This document shows positions 1-10,182 of a stretch of 64,000 nt of DNA, piece by piece. Position 1 is the stretch's first letter. Each line of letters opens with the position of its first letter. This stretch comes from Baekduia soli. GTDB lineage: Bacteria > Actinomycetota > Thermoleophilia > Solirubrobacterales > Solirubrobacteraceae. Below the pieces are notes generated by a model that saw only the letters and a list, made by a program, of their open reading frames with translations, was not told the DNA's origin and ran no database searches. A program made the position numbers and the translations under genes. The stretch covers positions 4,898,001 to 4,962,000 of the forward strand of contig NZ_CP042430.1 in the NCBI RefSeq assembly GCF_007970665.1, read 5' to 3'.

Positions 1-3073
<3,073 letters not shown>

Positions 3074-3150
3074 TACGGCGACTCCTCGGGGGTCGAGGCG
3101 GGCAAACAGAGGGAGGCGTTTCGCACGGTGGCGCGAAGGCGCGACCTGTC

Positions 3151-3161
3151 AATCTAGCACA
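3151..3161 (-). promoter_or_regulatory. candidate extended -10 promoter for rpoB
   Basis: In the 275-base gap between the terC-like gene and rpoB, the minus strand carries TGTGCTAGATT, which fits an extended -10 (TGnTAGATT) about 78 bases upstream of the GTG start. No clear -35 box is visible. A similar GTGCTAG core lies upstream of the terC riboswitch. The gap has no convincing gene; the rest is GC-rich spacer and the hairpin at 3311-3340. Confidence 0.35.
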
Positions 3162-3310
3162 GGCCGAAGCGGACCCCCTCAGGGGCGGTCGACGCTCACG
3201 GACCCCGCCCCGGCGTCCGCGTATGTGGCGCGGAACGCATGCATCGGGCGGCTGCGACTATCGGTCGACGCGCGGCAGTGTAGCGGTGGACGTCGGCCTG
3301 CGCCAGCAGG

Positions 3311-3340
3311 GCGGGCCGGCACGTCCGCCGCCCGGCCCGC
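3311..3340 (-). terminator. stem-loop after terC-like gene
   Basis: A perfect 9-bp inverted repeat (GCGGGCCGG / CCGGCCCGC) with a 12-base loop lies 8 bases past the stop codon of the terC-like gene. No T tract follows, so this is either a weak or U-less terminator or an mRNA 3' end structure separating terC from rpoB. Confidence 0.4.
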
Positions 3341-3348
3341 GCGCCCCC

Positions 3349-4212
3349 TCAGGCGGCCGAGGGCTCGGCCTGCGCCAGGCGGCGGTCGCGCACCAGCGAG
3401 GCCACGACGCCCGTGCCGAGCACGAGGGCGATCGCCGGGAGGCTGATCTCGGGCCCGAGCTTGCCGAAGGCCTCGCCGGCGGCCATCTTGATCCCGATGA
3501 GCACGAGCAGCGCCGCCAGGGCGGTCTTGAGGTAATAGAGGCGCTGGACCAGGTCGGCGACCAGGAAGAACAGCGGCGCGAGGCCCAGGAGGGCGAACGC
3601 GTTGGCGGCGAACACGATGAACGGGTCGTCGGTGATCGCCAGGATCGAAGGCACCGAGTCGATCGCGAACACGATGTCGGCGATCACCAGCGCCGCGAGC
3701 GCGGCGACCTCCACGCGGCCCGACAGCCGCGCCTTGAGCTTGTCGACGAAGGCCGTCTCCCCCGCGCTGTCGTGGCGGTGCTGGAACATCCGCCAGCCCG
3801 TCCAGATCAGCAGGGCGGCGAAGATGTAGGCGATCCAGCTCGCGTGGTGCAGGGCCGTGGCGCCGACGGCGATGAACACGCCGCGCAGGACGAGGGCGGC
3901 GACGATGCCCCAGGTCAGCAGGCGGTGGCGCTGGGCCTCGGGGATGCCGAAGCTCGTGAGGATGAGCAGGAAGACGAAGACGTTGTCGAGCGAGAGCGAC
4001 TTCTCGACGAGGTAGCCGGCGAAGTAGAGGCCGAACTCGCGGCCGCCCATGGCCATGAGCATGACGGCGCCGAAGCCGAGGGCGACGACCACCCAGCCGA
4101 GGCTCTGCAGCGTCGCGGTGCGCACGCTCATGCCGCCGCGCTCGCGCCGGGCGAGCCACAGGTCGAAGGCCAGGAGCACGGCGAGCGCGCCGATGAGGGC
4201 GATCCACTTCAT
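3349..4212 (-). CDS. TerC/Alx-family integral membrane protein (probable manganese exporter)
   Basis: A 287-residue protein with about seven to nine hydrophobic segments and the conserved TerC blocks EKSLSLDNVFVFLL and IADIVFAIDSVPSILAIT, whose acidic residues lie inside membrane segments. Family members such as Alx/MeeF-type proteins export Mn2+ and may help metallate secreted enzymes; tellurite resistance is the historical name. Function here is inferred from the family and from the candidate Mn2+ riboswitch directly upstream. It lies in the same orientation between rplL and rpoB, an unusual insertion into an otherwise conserved cluster, but has its own leader and a hairpin on each side, so it is probably a separate transcription unit. 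Confidence 0.9.
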   Translation of the reverse strand: MKWIALIGALAVLLAFDLWLARRERGGMSVRTATLQSLGWVVVALGFGAVMLMAMGGREFGLYFAGYLVEKSLSLDNVFVFLLILTSFGIPEAQRHRLLTWGIVAALVLRGVFIAVGATALHHASWIAYIFAALLIWTGWRMFQHRHDSAGETAFVDKLKARLSGRVEVAALAALVIADIVFAIDSVPSILAITDDPFIVFAANAFALLGLAPLFFLVADLVQRLYYLKTALAALLVLIGIKMAAGEAFGKLGPEISLPAIALVLGTGVVASLVRDRRLAQAEPSAA

Positions 4213-4260
4213 GGGGAGGGTCCTTTCGCGGGTGACAGGCGCTCCGCCGGTGCGGGGCGC

Positions 4261-4360
4261 GGGACTCGCGAAGGTTTGACCGCCCGCTGGGGGCCGCGCA
4301 CACCGGGCGGCCGTGGCCGCCGTGCTGACGAATGTGCGCCGTCGGGCTACTTCCCTTCGA
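4261..4360 (-). promoter_or_regulatory. candidate yybP-ykoY (Mn2+) riboswitch in terC leader
   Basis: The minus-strand leader reads GAAGGGAAGTAGCC at its 5' end (about 4346-4359), then TCGTCAGCACGG (about 4320-4331), and closes with CCTTCGCGAGTCCC (about 4261-4274). These follow the order of yybP-ykoY conserved blocks: GGGGAGUAGC, then GUCGUCA-AC-GG, then a CCU-CGCGAGACC-like element. GGGA and TCCC at the two ends can pair as the closing helix, a compensated version of the consensus. This class senses Mn2+ and commonly controls TerC/Alx and MntP exporters. The distance to the ATG (48 bases) leaves room for an expression platform. The call comes from reading the sequence; no covariance model was run. 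Confidence 0.72.
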
Positions 4361-4368
4361 CGTGCCGG

Positions 4369-4379
4369 AGGCTAGCACG
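4369..4379 (-). promoter_or_regulatory. candidate -10 promoter upstream of the riboswitch
   Basis: The minus strand has CGTGCTAGCCT, an extended -10 form (TG-C-TAGCCT) ending at 4369. Transcription starting about 7 bases downstream would begin near 4361, exactly at the 5' edge of the candidate riboswitch. No -35 element is obvious. Confidence 0.4.
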
Positions 4380-4490
4380 TGCTTGTGCGCCACCGCGACG
4401 CGTGCTCACGCCACCGGCGCCCCTGGGCGCGGGAGCGCCGATGGAGCGCAATGTCCCGGCGCGCGCCGAACACGAGCGCCCGAAGAACGA

Positions 4491-4544
4491 CGAAGGGCGC
4501 CCCGAGGGCGCCCTTCGCACAACCGGCGGCCGAATGCGGCCGCC
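4491..4544 (-). terminator. tandem stem-loops after rplL
   Basis: Two hairpins follow the rplL stop: GGCGGCCG/CGGCCGCC with loop AATG (4525-4544), and an 11-bp perfect stem CGAAGGGCGCC/GGCGCCCTTCG with a 5-base loop (4491-4517). The second is followed on the minus strand by a mildly T-rich stretch (TCGTCGTTCTTC). They probably terminate or attenuate the ribosomal-protein transcript ahead of terC and rpoB. Confidence 0.6.
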
Positions 4545-4550
4545 TGCGAG

Positions 4551-4931
4551 CTACTTGAGCTCGACGGAGGCGCCGGCCTCCTCGAGCTCCTGCTTGAGCT
4601 TGTCGGCCTCGTCGCGCTCCAGGCCCTCCTTGACGGGCTTGGGGGCCTCGTCGACGAGCGCCTTGGCCTCCTTGAGGCCCAGGCCTGTCGCGGCCCGCAC
4701 GACCTTGATGACCTGGATCTTCTTGTCGCCGGCGGCGGTGATGACGACGTCGACCGTCGAGGACTCCTCCTCGGCGGCGCCGCCCGCGTCACCCGCGGCG
4801 GCGGGGGCCGCGGCGGCCACGGCCGTCGCCGACACGCCGAACTCCTCCTCGAGCGCCTTGATGCGCTCGGAGAGCTCGAGCACGGAGATGCCCTTGAGCT
4901 CCTCGATCCACTCTGCGGTGCTGGTAGCCAT
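4551..4931 (-). CDS. rplL: 50S ribosomal protein L7/L12
   Basis: A 126-residue stalk protein that recruits translation factors to the ribosome. It has the N-terminal dimerisation helix region ([20 protein letters not shown]), an alanine-rich hinge at about residues 38-55, and the C-terminal domain with the conserved KIQVIKVVR and [12 protein letters not shown] blocks. It starts 6 bases after the rplJ stop, the normal rplJL arrangement in which translation of the two is coupled. Two hairpins follow. Confidence 0.97.
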   Translation of the reverse strand: MATSTAEWIEELKGISVLELSERIKALEEEFGVSATAVAAAAPAAAGDAGGAAEEESSTVDVVITAAGDKKIQVIKVVRAATGLGLKEAKALVDEAPKPVKEGLERDEADKLKQELEEAGASVELK

Positions 4932-4937
4932 GTTTCC

Positions 4938-5657
4938 TCAGTCCTCCTGGGTCTCGGTGGTGTCGTCGGAGCCCTCGGCAGGCTCCTCCGAAGACGCAGC
5001 AGGCTCGGGGGCCTCCGCATCCTGATCAGTGGTGGTGGTGTCCTCGGCGGGCGCCTCGGCGGCGTCCGCCTCGGGTGCCGCCTCGGCGGCGGGCTCGGGT
5101 GCTGCGGACTCGGTCCCGCCCGCCCCGATCTCCCCGCTCTCCTTCTTCTCCAGCACGCCGCCCAGGGCGATCGCCAGACCGGACACGAGGCCGTTGAGGC
5201 TCCGGGCCAGGCCGGTGATCGGCGAGGCGACGATCCCGACGAGCTGCCCGTAGAGCACCTGGCGGGTCGGCAGCTTGGAGATGGCGGTGATCTGGTCGGC
5301 GTCGAGCGCGGCCCCGTTGAGCAGGCCGCCCTTGAACGCCAGCAGGTCGCCGCCGGCGACGCGCTGGTAGTCGGCGATGACCTTGGCCGACGCCGCGGCG
5401 TCGCCGCGCACGAACGTCAGCGCGGTCGGGCCCTCGAGCAGCGCCTTCAGCGCTGCCGCGTCCGCCTTGTCGGCTGCCCGCTCGGTCAGCGTGTTCTTGA
5501 CGACGCGGAACGTCGCGTCGCTCTCACGCAGCCGGGCACGCAGATCGCCGATCTGGGCGACGGTGATGCCTCGGTAGTCGACGGCGAAGACCGCCTCCGA
5601 CCCCTGGATCTGCTCGGCGATCTCGGCGACCGCCGCTGCTTTCTGTTCCCTGTTCAC
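4938..5657 (-). CDS. rplJ: 50S ribosomal protein L10 with long acidic C-terminal tail
   Basis: Forms the base of the L7/L12 stalk. Residues 1-170 are the ordinary L10 fold (VFAVDYRGITVAQ, VVKNTLTERA, LEGPTALTFV, LPTRQVLYGQLVG). After about residue 173 there is a tail of roughly 65 residues made mostly of Glu, Asp, Ala, Thr, Ser and Pro and ending in ETQED. L10 is usually 165-180 residues, so the tail is extra and looks intrinsically disordered. The preceding 74-base gap holds a candidate autoregulatory L10 leader. Confidence 0.95.
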   Translation of the reverse strand: MNREQKAAAVAEIAEQIQGSEAVFAVDYRGITVAQIGDLRARLRESDATFRVVKNTLTERAADKADAAALKALLEGPTALTFVRGDAAASAKVIADYQRVAGGDLLAFKGGLLNGAALDADQITAISKLPTRQVLYGQLVGIVASPITGLARSLNGLVSGLAIALGGVLEKKESGEIGAGGTESAAPEPAAEAAPEADAAEAPAEDTTTTDQDAEAPEPAASSEEPAEGSDDTTETQED

Positions 5658-5731
5658 AGGCCTCCTCTGCCGGGCTTGCCACGGATCCGCGTCCGTGTGC
5701 CGGCGGTCTCAGGACGGCTCGGGGGTGTGGG
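5658..5731 (-). promoter_or_regulatory. candidate L10 (rplJ) leader
   Basis: The short gap between rplA and rplJ can fold on the minus strand into nested helices: GCCGGC near 5699-5704 with GCCCGGC near 5668-5674, enclosing a perfect CACGGA/TCCGTG hairpin (5680-5697). A purine-rich AGAGGAGG ribosome site follows. Position and shape are like L10 leaders that bind L10-L12 to repress rplJL, but the match is structural only and short. Confidence 0.4.
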
Positions 5732-6475
5732 CTAGGCGGCTGCGGCGGCTGCCGCGGCCTCCGTGGAGCCCTCCCCGAGAATGTCGCGGATGCGGGACGG
5801 GTCGACCTTGATGCCCGGGCCCATCGTCGAGGCGATGGTGACCGTGCGCAGGTAGCGACCCTTGGCCGCCGAGGGCTTCGCGCGGATGAGCTCCTCGATC
5901 ACGGCGGCGTAGTTCTCGAGCAGCTGCTGCTCGTCGAAGGAGGTCTTGCCGATGTTGAGGTGGACGATCGCGGTGCGGTCGGTGCGGTACTCGACCTTGC
6001 CGGACTTCGACTCCTCGACCGCCTTGGCGACGTCCATGGTGACCGTGCCGACCTTCGGGTTGGGCATCTTGCCCTGCGGGCCGAGGATGCGGCCCAGGCG
6101 GCCGACGACGGGCATCATGTCCGGCGTCGCGATGGCGACGTCGAAGTCGGTGAAGCCCTCCTCGATGCGCTTGGCGAGATCGTCGGCGCCGACGACGTCG
6201 GCCCCGGCCTCCTCGGCCTCGCGCGCCTTGTCGCCCTTGGCGAACACGGCGATCTTGACGTCCTTGCCCAGGCCGTTGGGCAGCGCGATGGTGCCCCGCA
6301 GCTGCTCGTCGGCGTGGCGGACGTTCAGGCCCGTGCGCACGTGCACCTCGACGGACTCGTCGAACTTCGCGCGCTTGAGCTGCTTGACGAGCTTGATGGC
6401 CTCGACGGGCTGGTACTCGTGCTCACGGTCGACCTGGGCCTTGACCGCGACGTAGTTCTTGCCGTGCTTTGCCAT
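5732..6475 (-). CDS. rplA: 50S ribosomal protein L1
   Basis: A 247-residue L1 stalk protein that binds 23S rRNA and helps release deacylated tRNA. Family blocks are clear: [40 protein letters not shown] and [16 protein letters not shown]. The start is the ATG at 6475 (MAKHGKNY), one base after the rplK stop; an upstream in-frame ATG inside rplK is less likely. An alanine run ends the protein. Confidence 0.96.
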   Translation of the reverse strand: MAKHGKNYVAVKAQVDREHEYQPVEAIKLVKQLKRAKFDESVEVHVRTGLNVRHADEQLRGTIALPNGLGKDVKIAVFAKGDKAREAEEAGADVVGADDLAKRIEEGFTDFDVAIATPDMMPVVGRLGRILGPQGKMPNPKVGTVTMDVAKAVEESKSGKVEYRTDRTAIVHLNIGKTSFDEQQLLENYAAVIEELIRAKPSAAKGRYLRTVTIASTMGPGIKVDPSRIRDILGEGSTEAAAAAAAA

Positions 6476-6476
6476 G

Positions 6477-6899
6477 TCAGACGACCTCCACACCCATGCT
6501 GCGGGCGGTGCCCGCGATGATCTTGCTGGCCTGCTCGACGTCGTTGGCGTTGAGGTCGTCCAGCTTCTTCTCCGCGATCGCGCGGATCTGGTCCTTCGTG
6601 ATCTTGCCGACCTTGGTGCGATGCGGCTCGCCGGAGCCCTTCTCCAGGCCGATGGCCTGCTTGATGAGCACCGCGGCGGGGGGCGTCTTGGTGACGAACG
6701 TGAACGAACGGTCCTCGAAGACCGTGATCACGACCGGGATCACCGTGCCGGAGTCCTGCTGGGTCTGGGCGTTGAACGCCTTGCAGAACTCCATGATGTT
6801 GATGCCGTGCTGACCGAGCGCGGGACCGACCGGCGGAGCCGGGCTGGCCTGGCCGCCGACGGCCTGGAGCTTGATCTGGGTGAGGACCTTCTTCGCCAT
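6477..6899 (-). CDS. rplK: 50S ribosomal protein L11
   Basis: A 140-residue protein of the GTPase-associated centre and target of thiopeptide antibiotics. The N-terminal domain has the proline switch region ([20 protein letters not shown]) and the C-terminal rRNA-binding domain ends ARSMGVEVV. It starts with ATG at 6899, 11 bases after the nusG stop, and its stop almost touches the rplA start, so nusG-rplK-rplA are likely one transcript. Confidence 0.97.
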   Translation of the reverse strand: MAKKVLTQIKLQAVGGQASPAPPVGPALGQHGINIMEFCKAFNAQTQQDSGTVIPVVITVFEDRSFTFVTKTPPAAVLIKQAIGLEKGSGEPHRTKVGKITKDQIRAIAEKKLDDLNANDVEQASKIIAGTARSMGVEVV

Positions 6900-6910
6900 G
6901 CGGAAACCTT

Positions 6911-7432
6911 CTAGATCTTCTTGACCTGGTCGAAGCCCACCTCGACGGGCGTCTCTCGACCGAAAATGGATACCAGCACCTTGAGCTTCTGCGCGTCCTG
7001 GTTGATCTCCGAGATCTCCCCGGAGAAGTCCGACAGCGGGCCCGAGATCACCTTGACGGACTCGCCGATCGAGAACTGCGCCTTCGTGGCGACCTTCTGC
7101 GCGACCTCGCGGTGCAGCAGGCGGTCGACCTCGGGCTGGGTGAGCGGGACGGGCTCGTTGGAGGCGCCGACGAAGCCGGTGACGCCAGGCGTGCCCTTGA
7201 CGAGCTGCCACGAGTCCTCGTTGAGATCCATGTTGACCAGCACGTAGCCGGGCATGGTCCGCTTCTCCTGCGAGACCTTCTGCCCGTCCTTCATCTCCGA
7301 CACGGTCTCGGTCGGGACCACCACCGAGCGGATCGCGCGGCGCTGCCCGAGGGAGCTCGCGCGGTGCTCGAGGTTGGACTTGACCTTGTTCTCGTGTCCG
7401 GAATAGGTGTTGACGACGTACCAGCGATACAT
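6911..7432 (-). CDS. nusG: transcription termination/antitermination factor NusG
   Basis: A 173-residue RNA polymerase-associated factor coupling transcription with Rho or the ribosome. The NGN domain begins [16 protein letters not shown] and contains [11 protein letters not shown] and GVTGFVG; the C-terminal KOW domain is at about residues 122-170 ([13 protein letters not shown]). It is compact and lacks the long acidic N-terminal extension common in many actinobacterial NusG proteins. secE lies 34 bases upstream, the standard order. Confidence 0.97.
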   Translation of the reverse strand: MYRWYVVNTYSGHENKVKSNLEHRASSLGQRRAIRSVVVPTETVSEMKDGQKVSQEKRTMPGYVLVNMDLNEDSWQLVKGTPGVTGFVGASNEPVPLTQPEVDRLLHREVAQKVATKAQFSIGESVKVISGPLSDFSGEISEINQDAQKLKVLVSIFGRETPVEVGFDQVKKI

Positions 7433-7466
7433 GGAGGCAGTTTTCTGACGGAGGGGCGGGGCGGGG

Positions 7467-7946
7467 CTAGAGGACGAGGTCGACGACCTTGCGGGCCAGC
7501 CAGTCGGCCACCCCGAGGTACGCGCCCGCGATGATCACGAAGCCGATGACCACGCCGGTGGCCTGGAAGACCTGACGCCGGTCGGGCCACTGCACGCGCT
7601 GCAGCTCGGCCCAGCACGCCCCGAGGAAGCCGATGAACCGCGGGCCGCCGCGAGGCCGGGCCGGCGATCGCGCACCGCGTGCGGCGATCTGGCGGTCCTC
7701 GTCGTCGACGTCGCCGTCGTCGTCGAGGTCGCCGACCGACGCCGTCGCCGCGCGCTCGAGCTCGGCGTCGTCGGTCTCGGTGTCGGGCTCTCCGCCGGCG
7801 CCGCTGACGAGCGCCGCCTCGAACCCCTCGACCTCGCCGGAGGCGTGGTCGAGCTCGCCCGGGACGTTCTCCCGGTGCGGCTCGGTCGGCGCTGGGCCGG
7901 AGGGGTTCGACGAGGCGGGCTCGCGCTTGGGTCGGTCAGGGGCCAT
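7467..7946 (-). CDS. secE: preprotein translocase subunit SecE with acidic N-terminal extension
   Basis: The small essential subunit of the SecYEG channel. The last 55 residues are SecE: the amphipathic [20 protein letters not shown] segment, then one transmembrane helix ([20 protein letters not shown]). The first 100 residues are an acidic, low-complexity region ([14 protein letters not shown] near residue 75) not needed for the SecE fold; single-helix SecE is usually 60-90 residues. rpmG lies 21 bases upstream. Confidence 0.93.
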   Translation of the reverse strand: MAPDRPKREPASSNPSGPAPTEPHRENVPGELDHASGEVEGFEAALVSGAGGEPDTETDDAELERAATASVGDLDDDGDVDDEDRQIAARGARSPARPRGGPRFIGFLGACWAELQRVQWPDRRQVFQATGVVIGFVIIAGAYLGVADWLARKVVDLVL

Positions 7947-7967
7947 CGTGGCGCACCTCGGTGAGAC

Positions 7968-8132
7968 CTAGCGGGTCTCCCGATGGCTGGTGTGCGTGCG
8001 GCACCACTTGCAGAACTTCCGCAGGGTGATGCGGTCCGGCGTGTTGCGCTTGCTCTTGTTCGTCTGGTAGTTGCGGCGCTTGCAGTCCTCACACGCGAGG
8101 GTCACAGCAATGCGCACGTCTCCGCGGGCCAT
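7968..8132 (-). CDS. rpmG: 50S ribosomal protein L33
   Basis: A 54-residue ribosomal protein starting [17 protein letters not shown]. Two CxxC pairs (CEDC and CKWC) form the zinc-binding ribbon, so this is the C+ (zinc) form. [17 protein letters not shown] is the usual central block. Its position before secE-nusG matches the gene order in many bacteria. A terminator for the preceding operon lies upstream. Confidence 0.95.
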   Translation of the reverse strand: MARGDVRIAVTLACEDCKRRNYQTNKSKRNTPDRITLRKFCKWCRTHTSHRETR

Positions 8133-8193
8133 GGGCGGGCTCCCGTCGAGGTGAACGGAAAAAAAGTGGTTCGACCGGCTGTGCTCGGGGCAG

Positions 8194-8219
8194 AAAAAGG
8201 ACTCGCCCCGGAGCGAGTC
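8194..8219 (-). terminator. Rho-independent terminator of the ATP-grasp/transglutaminase operon
   Basis: A perfect 7-bp stem GACTCGC/GCGAGTC with a 6-base loop (8200-8219) is followed on the minus strand by C and TTTTT. It ends the operon whose last gene stops at 8348 and insulates rpmG. It is the only hairpin with a true T tract that I noticed in the window. Confidence 0.8.
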
Positions 8220-8347
8220 GATCTCGCATGGTAGCGCTCGGGGAACCCTCGCGCGGAGCGCTCGCCTCCCTCAGCACGAGCTCGCCCGGGGGCTCGCTCG
8301 CCCGGCGCGTGTTCTCCGTGCCGGTCGCGGTCCCCGTGGGCGCGTTC

Positions 8348-9223
8348 TCAGGCCCGGGCCGACGTCGCCGGGTCGAGGCGGGTCATGTGGACCGTGGCCT
8401 CGAGCTCGGCCCCGGTCTGCCCGCGGTAGACGCCCTTGATCGGGGGCACGTCGCCGTACAGGCGCCCGTGGCCGATCTTGACGTGCGTCCCGCCCGACAG
8501 GCGGCGGTTGGTGGGGTCGGCGCCGACCCAGATCGGCTCCCCGCGCCCGCCCGCGCCGGGCATGAGGGCCTCGAGCCAGGCGTGCGTCTGGACCTCGACG
8601 GAGTTGTGCGCGCCCTCCTCGGGGGCCGAGAAGAGGTAGCCGCTGACATAGCGGGCCCCGATCCCGTGGCGGCGCAGCAGCACGAGCGCCAGGTGCACGA
8701 AGTCCTGGCAGACGCCGGCGCCGGCGCGCAGGAAGTCGTCGACCGTCGAGCCGACGTAGGTCACTCCCGCCCGGTACTCGAAGCGGTCGGGGATGAGCTC
8801 GCAGAGCCAGCGCACGGTCGCCAGCGGCGTCCGCGCCCGGGCGATGTCCATGAGCTCGGCCATCGCCTCGTGCCGGGGCTCGACGTCGGCGGGCAGCAGG
8901 AACTCCCCGGCCGCCTCGGCGTAGGTGTCGCCCTCGAGGTGGTCCCAGGGTGCCTCGGGCGGCTCGGGCGGGTCGGAGGTCACGACGCGGGCGCGCACGT
9001 CGATCGTCATGTGGTCGTGGGGCCGCGCGACGCCGAACTCGAGCACCTCCGTGCCGAAGTAGTCGACGTGGCGGTGGATGCGGGCCTCGGGGTCCAGGCG
9101 CACGTGGAACTCGTCGCAGCGCTGCGACGACGTCGTGGCCGGGCGCACGCGCAGCGCGTTGAGGTTGTCGGTGACCGGCGACGCGTAGCGGTAGGACGTG
9201 AGGTAGTGGATGTCGTAGTTCAT
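8348..9223 (-). CDS. transglutaminase-like cysteine protease-fold protein
   Basis: A 291-residue protein with an N-terminal beta-rich domain (HYLTSYRYASPV, typical of bacterial transglutaminase-like proteins) followed by the transglutaminase core. The triad is visible: C172 in GAGVCQDFVHLAL, H215 in VQTHAWLEAL and D236 in VGADPTNRR. Such proteins are predicted peptidases or amide-forming enzymes. The start ATG overlaps the alpha-E stop (ATGA), so the two are translationally coupled. With the ATP-grasp and alpha-E genes it forms the three-gene set predicted from comparative genomics to make or process a peptide-like tag; the substrate is unknown. Confidence 0.88.
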   Translation of the reverse strand: MNYDIHYLTSYRYASPVTDNLNALRVRPATTSSQRCDEFHVRLDPEARIHRHVDYFGTEVLEFGVARPHDHMTIDVRARVVTSDPPEPPEAPWDHLEGDTYAEAAGEFLLPADVEPRHEAMAELMDIARARTPLATVRWLCELIPDRFEYRAGVTYVGSTVDDFLRAGAGVCQDFVHLALVLLRRHGIGARYVSGYLFSAPEEGAHNSVEVQTHAWLEALMPGAGGRGEPIWVGADPTNRRLSGGTHVKIGHGRLYGDVPPIKGVYRGQTGAELEATVHMTRLDPATSARA

Positions 9224-10182
9224 GCGACGACGGTGCCGGCCGCGGCCGCGGCCCCGGCGAAGTAGCGCTCGGCGATGTCGGTGTCCACGAGGGCGAGCTC
9301 CTGCTGGACGAGCTCGCACGCCTCGGCCAGGTTGCCATCCTCGGCGGCGGCACGGCCGCGGAACTCGAGGTCGGCGGCCAGGCGGCTCAGCCGCAGCACC
9401 GGCTCGGAGGACCGCGGGGAGACGTCGACGTCCTGCAGGGCGTGGTGCACGGCGTCCACGGAGGCCGCCACGGAGTCGGGGTAGGCGCGCTCGTAGAGCA
9501 GGAAGCGGGTCACCGGGCCGGCGTTGGCGGGCGCCGGCACCGCGCGGCGGAACGCCTGGAAGCCGCCGACGGCCTGCAGCAGCGCCAGCGCCTGGCCGTC
9601 GCGCACGCCGTCGATGCCCACGCCCTCCGTGCCCGCCGCGGGCATCGCGACGCGCAGCATGCGCAGGACCATGTCGGCCGACTCGATCCGGCCGCCGGCG
9701 ACGAGGAACGCGCGCGCCTCGTCGCGCAGCATCGTGCGGCTCGTCAACCCCCAGAACAGCGCGCTGCGCTCCTTGACGTACTGGAACACGCTGTAGGGGC
9801 CCATCTGCAGCCGGCCCTCAAGGTCGCCCGCCGACCGCGCCAGGTGGGTCGTGTTGACCGCCTCCCACATCTCGGCCGAGACGACGTCGCGCATCGTTCG
9901 GGCGCCCTCGCGCGCCCGGGAGACGCAGGCGATGACCGAGGCCGGCTCGCTGCGGTCCAGCGTCATCCGGTTGAGCACCTCGGAGCGGCGCACGGGCCGG
10001 CCGCCGGCGTCGGCGCCCATGATCGCCATGATCGACCCCCAGCCCAGGCGCACGCCGGCGGGGTCGTCGGGGCGGCCCTGGAGGCTGGCCTGGAAGACGC
10101 CGTCGAGCATGCGCGCCGTGTGCTCGGCGCGCGCGACGTTGCGGCCCAGCCAGAAGAGCTCCTGGGCGATGCGCGACAGCAT
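9220..10182 (-). CDS. alpha-E domain protein (DUF403)
   Basis: A 320-residue, mostly helical protein beginning MLSRIAQELFWLGRNVARAE, the typical start of the alpha-E (DUF403) family. Blocks such as ERAYPDSVAASVDAVHHALQD are consistent. Its biochemical role is unknown; in genomes it almost always sits with circularly permuted ATP-grasp and transglutaminase-like genes, as here. Its ATG overlaps the stop of the ATP-grasp gene and its stop overlaps the next ATG, so all three should be made together. Confidence 0.88.
   Translation of the reverse strand: MLSRIAQELFWLGRNVARAEHTARMLDGVFQASLQGRPDDPAGVRLGWGSIMAIMGADAGGRPVRRSEVLNRMTLDRSEPASVIACVSRAREGARTMRDVVSAEMWEAVNTTHLARSAGDLEGRLQMGPYSVFQYVKERSALFWGLTSRTMLRDEARAFLVAGGRIESADMVLRMLRVAMPAAGTEGVGIDGVRDGQALALLQAVGGFQAFRRAVPAPANAGPVTRFLLYERAYPDSVAASVDAVHHALQDVDVSPRSSEPVLRLSRLAADLEFRGRAAAEDGNLAEACELVQQELALVDTDIAERYFAGAAAAAGTVVA

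Noticed and set aside
8133-8347. tRNA genes beside rpmG-secE, common in actinobacteria
   Set aside because: Both strands were read for a cloverleaf and the TTC loop; only a terminator hairpin is present.
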